Assembly: GCA_002102555.1 (NCBI GenBank)
Contig: MCFL01000190.1
Span: 1 to 46,811 of the forward strand
Direction: 5' to 3'
DNA length: 46,811 nucleotides
From: Catenaria anguillulae PL171
Taxonomy: Eukaryota > Blastocladiomycota > Blastocladiomycetes > Blastocladiales > Catenariaceae
The stretch's first letter is position 1. Each line of letters opens with the position of its first letter. Positions 44,033-46,811 of this stretch are shown here, in pieces. The notes under the pieces are model-generated. The model ran no database searches. It was not told where the DNA came from and saw only the letters and a program-made list of their open reading frames with translations. The translations under genes were made by a program, and so were the position numbers.

Positions 44033-45610
44033 TCAGTTCCGCTTTTGCTTCTTTGCATCGTCGCCATCCCCCTTTGACTCACCCTCTTCCCTGGCCTTCT
44101 TCCGAGCCTCTGCCTGCCTTTCCAACTTCTCGTCCTTTTTGCCATCGGCCGCCTCGCGCTGCAACTCGCGGCACGTGGCCTCGCACGGACTGCCGCAAGT
44201 GGTAAACCAATGATGCATCCTACGAATGCCCTCGCCTGTCAAGTGATGGAACAAGATATCCGAGTCCTGGCACACCCAATCGGCCAACCGAGTGATCCTT
44301 GCGGGCTGGCGTGGGTCAATCAAGGGCTTGAACTTTGGCGAATGGATCCAATTGACGGGCGACCCGGCAAGCCAAATGCCCAGCACTGCGTCTTCATTGG
44401 GCAAGGGCTTGAGCCACCCGGCACGGTCGTTGGTGGCGACCCACGATGCAATATCCGCAGACAGCAGGTATCCCGCGCCGGCCATGTACTGCGGGTACAC
44501 GGGCGCAGAGTACTCGGGGTTGGCCCACTTGCCCTTGGTCAGGCGCACGTTGCCCACATACTTGTACCCAATCATAGTCTGCTTGGGCGCGTGCCGGTCC
44601 ACCAGTTTCATGAGCTCGGGCACATTGAACCACACGTCCGTGTCGGTCTTGAATGCAAACCGCAAGTTGGGCCACGACCCGCGGTTGTCGTGAATCCATC
44701 CGTGAAGCAGGAGCATCTTGGCCGACAAGCCCACATACGACTCCTTAAAGTCCAGGAACACGATATCCTTGTGCTTGGCATGCTCGGCATCCAAATCCTT
44801 TTTCGCGGCCGCCTCGAGGCCCTGGGTGCCAATGAAAAAGTAGAGCTGAATGGTGGCTTTAGTGCCCGCGGGCAAGTGCGGCGACGTGTGCCGGTATTCG
44901 CGCAGCCATTTGCCCCACGTGGAGCGCACGACCGAGCGGTACTCGTTTTCCATGGCAGAGTAGGACGTCGGCACTACAACGAGCAAGGTCGTGGATGCGT
45001 CCTTGGCGATGGATGCATCGTACAGCGGGCCGCGCGTGGTGCTGACGGAGTCGGCGATAATGGCGGGTGGCGGCGACTTTTCCGATGAGGAGCTGCCTGC
45101 AGCAGCGGGAGTGTCGTCACTATTGCCGGCAACCACGGCGGCTGCCGCGGGGAGTTTTGGCTTTGGCAACTTGATGGGCTCGGCCGTGTCGCGCTCGTCC
45201 TCAAGGTCCTTTGCCCCTGTATCGTCGTCGTCGCTGGCTGGCTGCAACGGTGGCTGCTGCTTTGGAGTCTTGGGCGGCCGCACAGCGGCTGCAGCCTTGT
45301 TGACCCAATCCTTGACCTTGTCCCTAGCGCCGCCGAGTTTGGCCTTGACCACGTCCGAGGCAGAGTCTGCCTGCGACGATGATGATGGCTCCAAGGGCGC
45401 AGACCACATGCCAATGTACAGCATGGTGACGACAAGAACGACAATGAGCAGGACGCAGCGCCGGGAGACGCATCGGCGGCGGGATGAGAGCGCGCGAAGA
45501 GCGGGTGGAGGGGAACCAGATTGGCCGCGGCGGGCAGATGCCGGGTGGGGCAGGCCGCCGGCCATGAGGTGCTGAGATTCCTTTTCTTTGAAGTGTGAGG
45601 ATGAGTCCAT
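44033..45610 (-). CDS. GT31 galactosyltransferase-family glycosyltransferase, type II Golgi membrane
   Basis: Single exon, 525 residues. Basic cytosolic tail, one membrane anchor at residues 52-69 (CVLLIVVLVVTMLYIGMW), a long Ser/Pro/Ala and acidic stem to about 200, then a GT31 domain. RSTWGKW (about 226), YFFIGT, DIVFLDFKESYVGLSAK, the metal-binding DxD-type site FAFKTDTDVWFN (about 318-329), YPQYMAGAGYLLS and NEDAVLGIWL are in the family order. The enzyme probably transfers galactose or N-acetylhexosamine in beta-1,3 linkage to a glycoprotein in the Golgi; donor and acceptor cannot be told. The C-terminus adds CGSPCEATC and a highly charged Lys/Glu tail, uncommon for the family. Start 45610 is chosen because it places the anchor normally. 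Confidence 0.92.
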   Translation of the reverse strand: MDSSSHFKEKESQHLMAGGLPHPASARRGQSGSPPPALRALSSRRRCVSRRCVLLIVVLVVTMLYIGMWSAPLEPSSSSQADSASDVVKAKLGGARDKVKDWVNKAAAAVRPPKTPKQQPPLQPASDDDDTGAKDLEDERDTAEPIKLPKPKLPAAAAVVAGNSDDTPAAAGSSSSEKSPPPAIIADSVSTTRGPLYDASIAKDASTTLLVVVPTSYSAMENEYRSVVRSTWGKWLREYRHTSPHLPAGTKATIQLYFFIGTQGLEAAAKKDLDAEHAKHKDIVFLDFKESYVGLSAKMLLLHGWIHDNRGSWPNLRFAFKTDTDVWFNVPELMKLVDRHAPKQTMIGYKYVGNVRLTKGKWANPEYSAPVYPQYMAGAGYLLSADIASWVATNDRAGWLKPLPNEDAVLGIWLAGSPVNWIHSPKFKPLIDPRQPARITRLADWVCQDSDILFHHLTGEGIRRMHHWFTTCGSPCEATCRELQREAADGKKDEKLERQAEARKKAREEGESKGDGDDAKKQKRN

Positions 45611-45916
45611 GGCTGCGTCTGTATCTGTTGTATCTGTAGCACAGAGCGAATTGGACGTTTCATGGAAAGTGGAGGGCGTTGGCGATGGATGGATGCTCGC
45701 GACCCAAAAGAGCAAAGGAACGGCTTGTGATGAGTCTCGTGAAGGCAATCGGCTGGAAGCACGTGTCATGTCACGCCACAAGAGGGCGTCACAAAGCTTG
45801 CGTTCTTCCCTCCTATCACGCTTCGCTTTGGCTTTGGAGAAAGGAGAACTCGTGGGGTGGGAAAATGCATACTTAGTCCGCTGCCTAATCATCGCGAAAC
45901 AACACTTTACAGCACT
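45611..45916. other. Intergenic, upstream of GT31 and 3' of flavoenzyme
   Basis: 306 bp; no supported gene. Confidence 0.4.
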
Positions 45917-46811
45917 TTACTGAAGCATTTTGCCCACCTCCTCGGCCACCGCCATGCAGCTCGTCACTCCAGGACTCTCTATTCCCAAAAGGTTCACCCA
46001 CCCATCCATCCCCACTTGCTGCCTGCCCTCCACCACAAAATCCTTGGCCCCGACCCCCGGCCCACTCACCTTGGCCCGGATCCCCACGTAGTCGTACACC
46101 AAATCCTCTTTTCAATCCCGTCCAAATACTCACTCACGGCTTGATGGAACACGCGCCGTAACTCAAGCTCTTGGCTTTGGTCGGGTGGCGAGTAATCGAA
46201 CCGGCTGCCAACCAGGTCCTTGGGCCAATGCAGAGAGGGTCCAAACTTTGCGCGGCCACCAAGGTCGACGGTTGCGTGAATCCCGAGCGAAGTGCCGAGC
46301 GGGTCGGGCATTGGGTAAATGAGTCGATGGACCTTGTGCTTGGTTGCGTTGCGCGCGACGAAAAGTAGAAGCCGCGTGCAGGGTACATGCGCAATGCAAG
46401 CGGGTGTGTAAATGGATCCAAGTTGGCTGTAGCCGACGCGTCTGGCGAAAATGACAGTGCGGGATGCGACGCCAGGTAGCCCAAGCGGAACAGATGGTCG
46501 GCCATGACACCGGCCGCATTCACGACCTTATTGGCTGCCAATGTCCAAGCTTCAGCGTGCGGGTCGGATGGATCGACTACCTTGAGCACATACCGCCCAT
46601 CATCCATCCTGGCCACATTTTCCACGGCGGACCGCGTTGCAACCGAGCATCCGTGGTCGTCCTCTGCCATCTTCTCAATGCATCCATCAGTCCATGTGAC
46701 TCACAATCCCGGACGTGGGCGAGTGCAACACGTGCTTGACATGCTTGCTCAAGTTTGGCTGCAATTCGCGGCGAACCTGGTCCACGGGCAACCATTCGAC
46801 AGGCACGCCCA
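45917..46811 (-). CDS. L-2-hydroxyglutarate dehydrogenase-like FAD oxidoreductase, runs off right edge
   Basis: Minus-strand gene missing its N-terminus (FAD Rossmann motif lies beyond the window). Protein order matches the L2HGDH/LhgO branch of DAO-type flavoenzymes: WLPVDQVRRELQPNL, SHGLMDAL, NKVVNAAGVMADHLFRLG, YPARGFYF, HRLIYPMPDPLGTSLGIHAT, VDLGGRAKFGP, YDYVGIRAKVSGPGVGAKDF and VNLLGIESPGVTSCMAVAEE, then stop at 45917-45919. The reaction would be oxidation of L-2-hydroxyglutarate to 2-oxoglutarate, usually in mitochondria. The frame slips at about 46703, 46676, 46345 and 46110, each beside a short run where one more base restores the pattern. I take these for sequence errors; genuine decay is not excluded. 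Confidence 0.82.

Overview
This window is nuclear DNA of a fungus. Genes are short and densely packed, about 25 loci in 46.8 kb on both strands. They are split by many small GT-AG introns (roughly 43-140 bp) and include fungal families such as an Mrs6-type Rab escort protein, an S. pombe Vip1-like RRM protein, DUF6604 proteins and GPI-type Ser/Thr-rich wall proteins. An apparent prominin and a multi-pass TspO-like protein suggest an early-diverging, probably zoosporic lineage (Blastocladiomycota or Chytridiomycota). The lineage is an inference; the fungal call is firmer. No mobile element, CRISPR array, rRNA or convincing tRNA was seen.

Layout. 1-920: 3' end of a CPSF2/Cft2 mRNA 3'-processing gene, running in from the left. 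1501-5832: two tandem type II membrane, glycosyltransferase-like paralogues with the same exon plan. 7067-14124: ERMP1-like M28 metallopeptidase, Rab escort protein, and an Old Yellow Enzyme. 14379-18747 (minus): three related GPI-anchored-type low-complexity proteins with a TspO-like membrane protein among them. 19624-20897: Rab geranylgeranyltransferase beta subunit. 21274-24285 (minus): prominin-like protein, divergent from a MER3/HFM1 meiotic helicase at 25299-30245. 30571-32098 (minus): unrecognised protein. 32290-40145: a complete DUF6604 gene and two partial DUF6604 copies, with a C9orf85-like zinc protein and TAF13 between them. 40539-46811: Vip1-like RRM protein, secreted subtilisin, GT31 glycosyltransferase, and an L-2-hydroxyglutarate dehydrogenase-like flavoenzyme running off the right edge.

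Functional links. The Rab escort protein presents Rab GTPases to Rab geranylgeranyltransferase, whose beta subunit lies 7 kb away. Several other products belong to the secretory route or cell surface: ERMP1-like, GT31, the tandem putative transferases, GPI-type proteins, subtilisin and prominin. CPSF2, TAF13 and MER3 are nuclear.

Quality warning. Several genes (CPSF2, second tandem transferase, MER3, the unknown gene at 30571, the right-edge flavoenzyme) change reading frame mid-domain. In nearly every case the change is explained by one base missing from a short homopolymer run, always in the same direction, while the flanking protein stays conserved. This looks more like homopolymer under-calling in the assembly than gene decay. 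Such genes are annotated here as genes, not pseudogenes.
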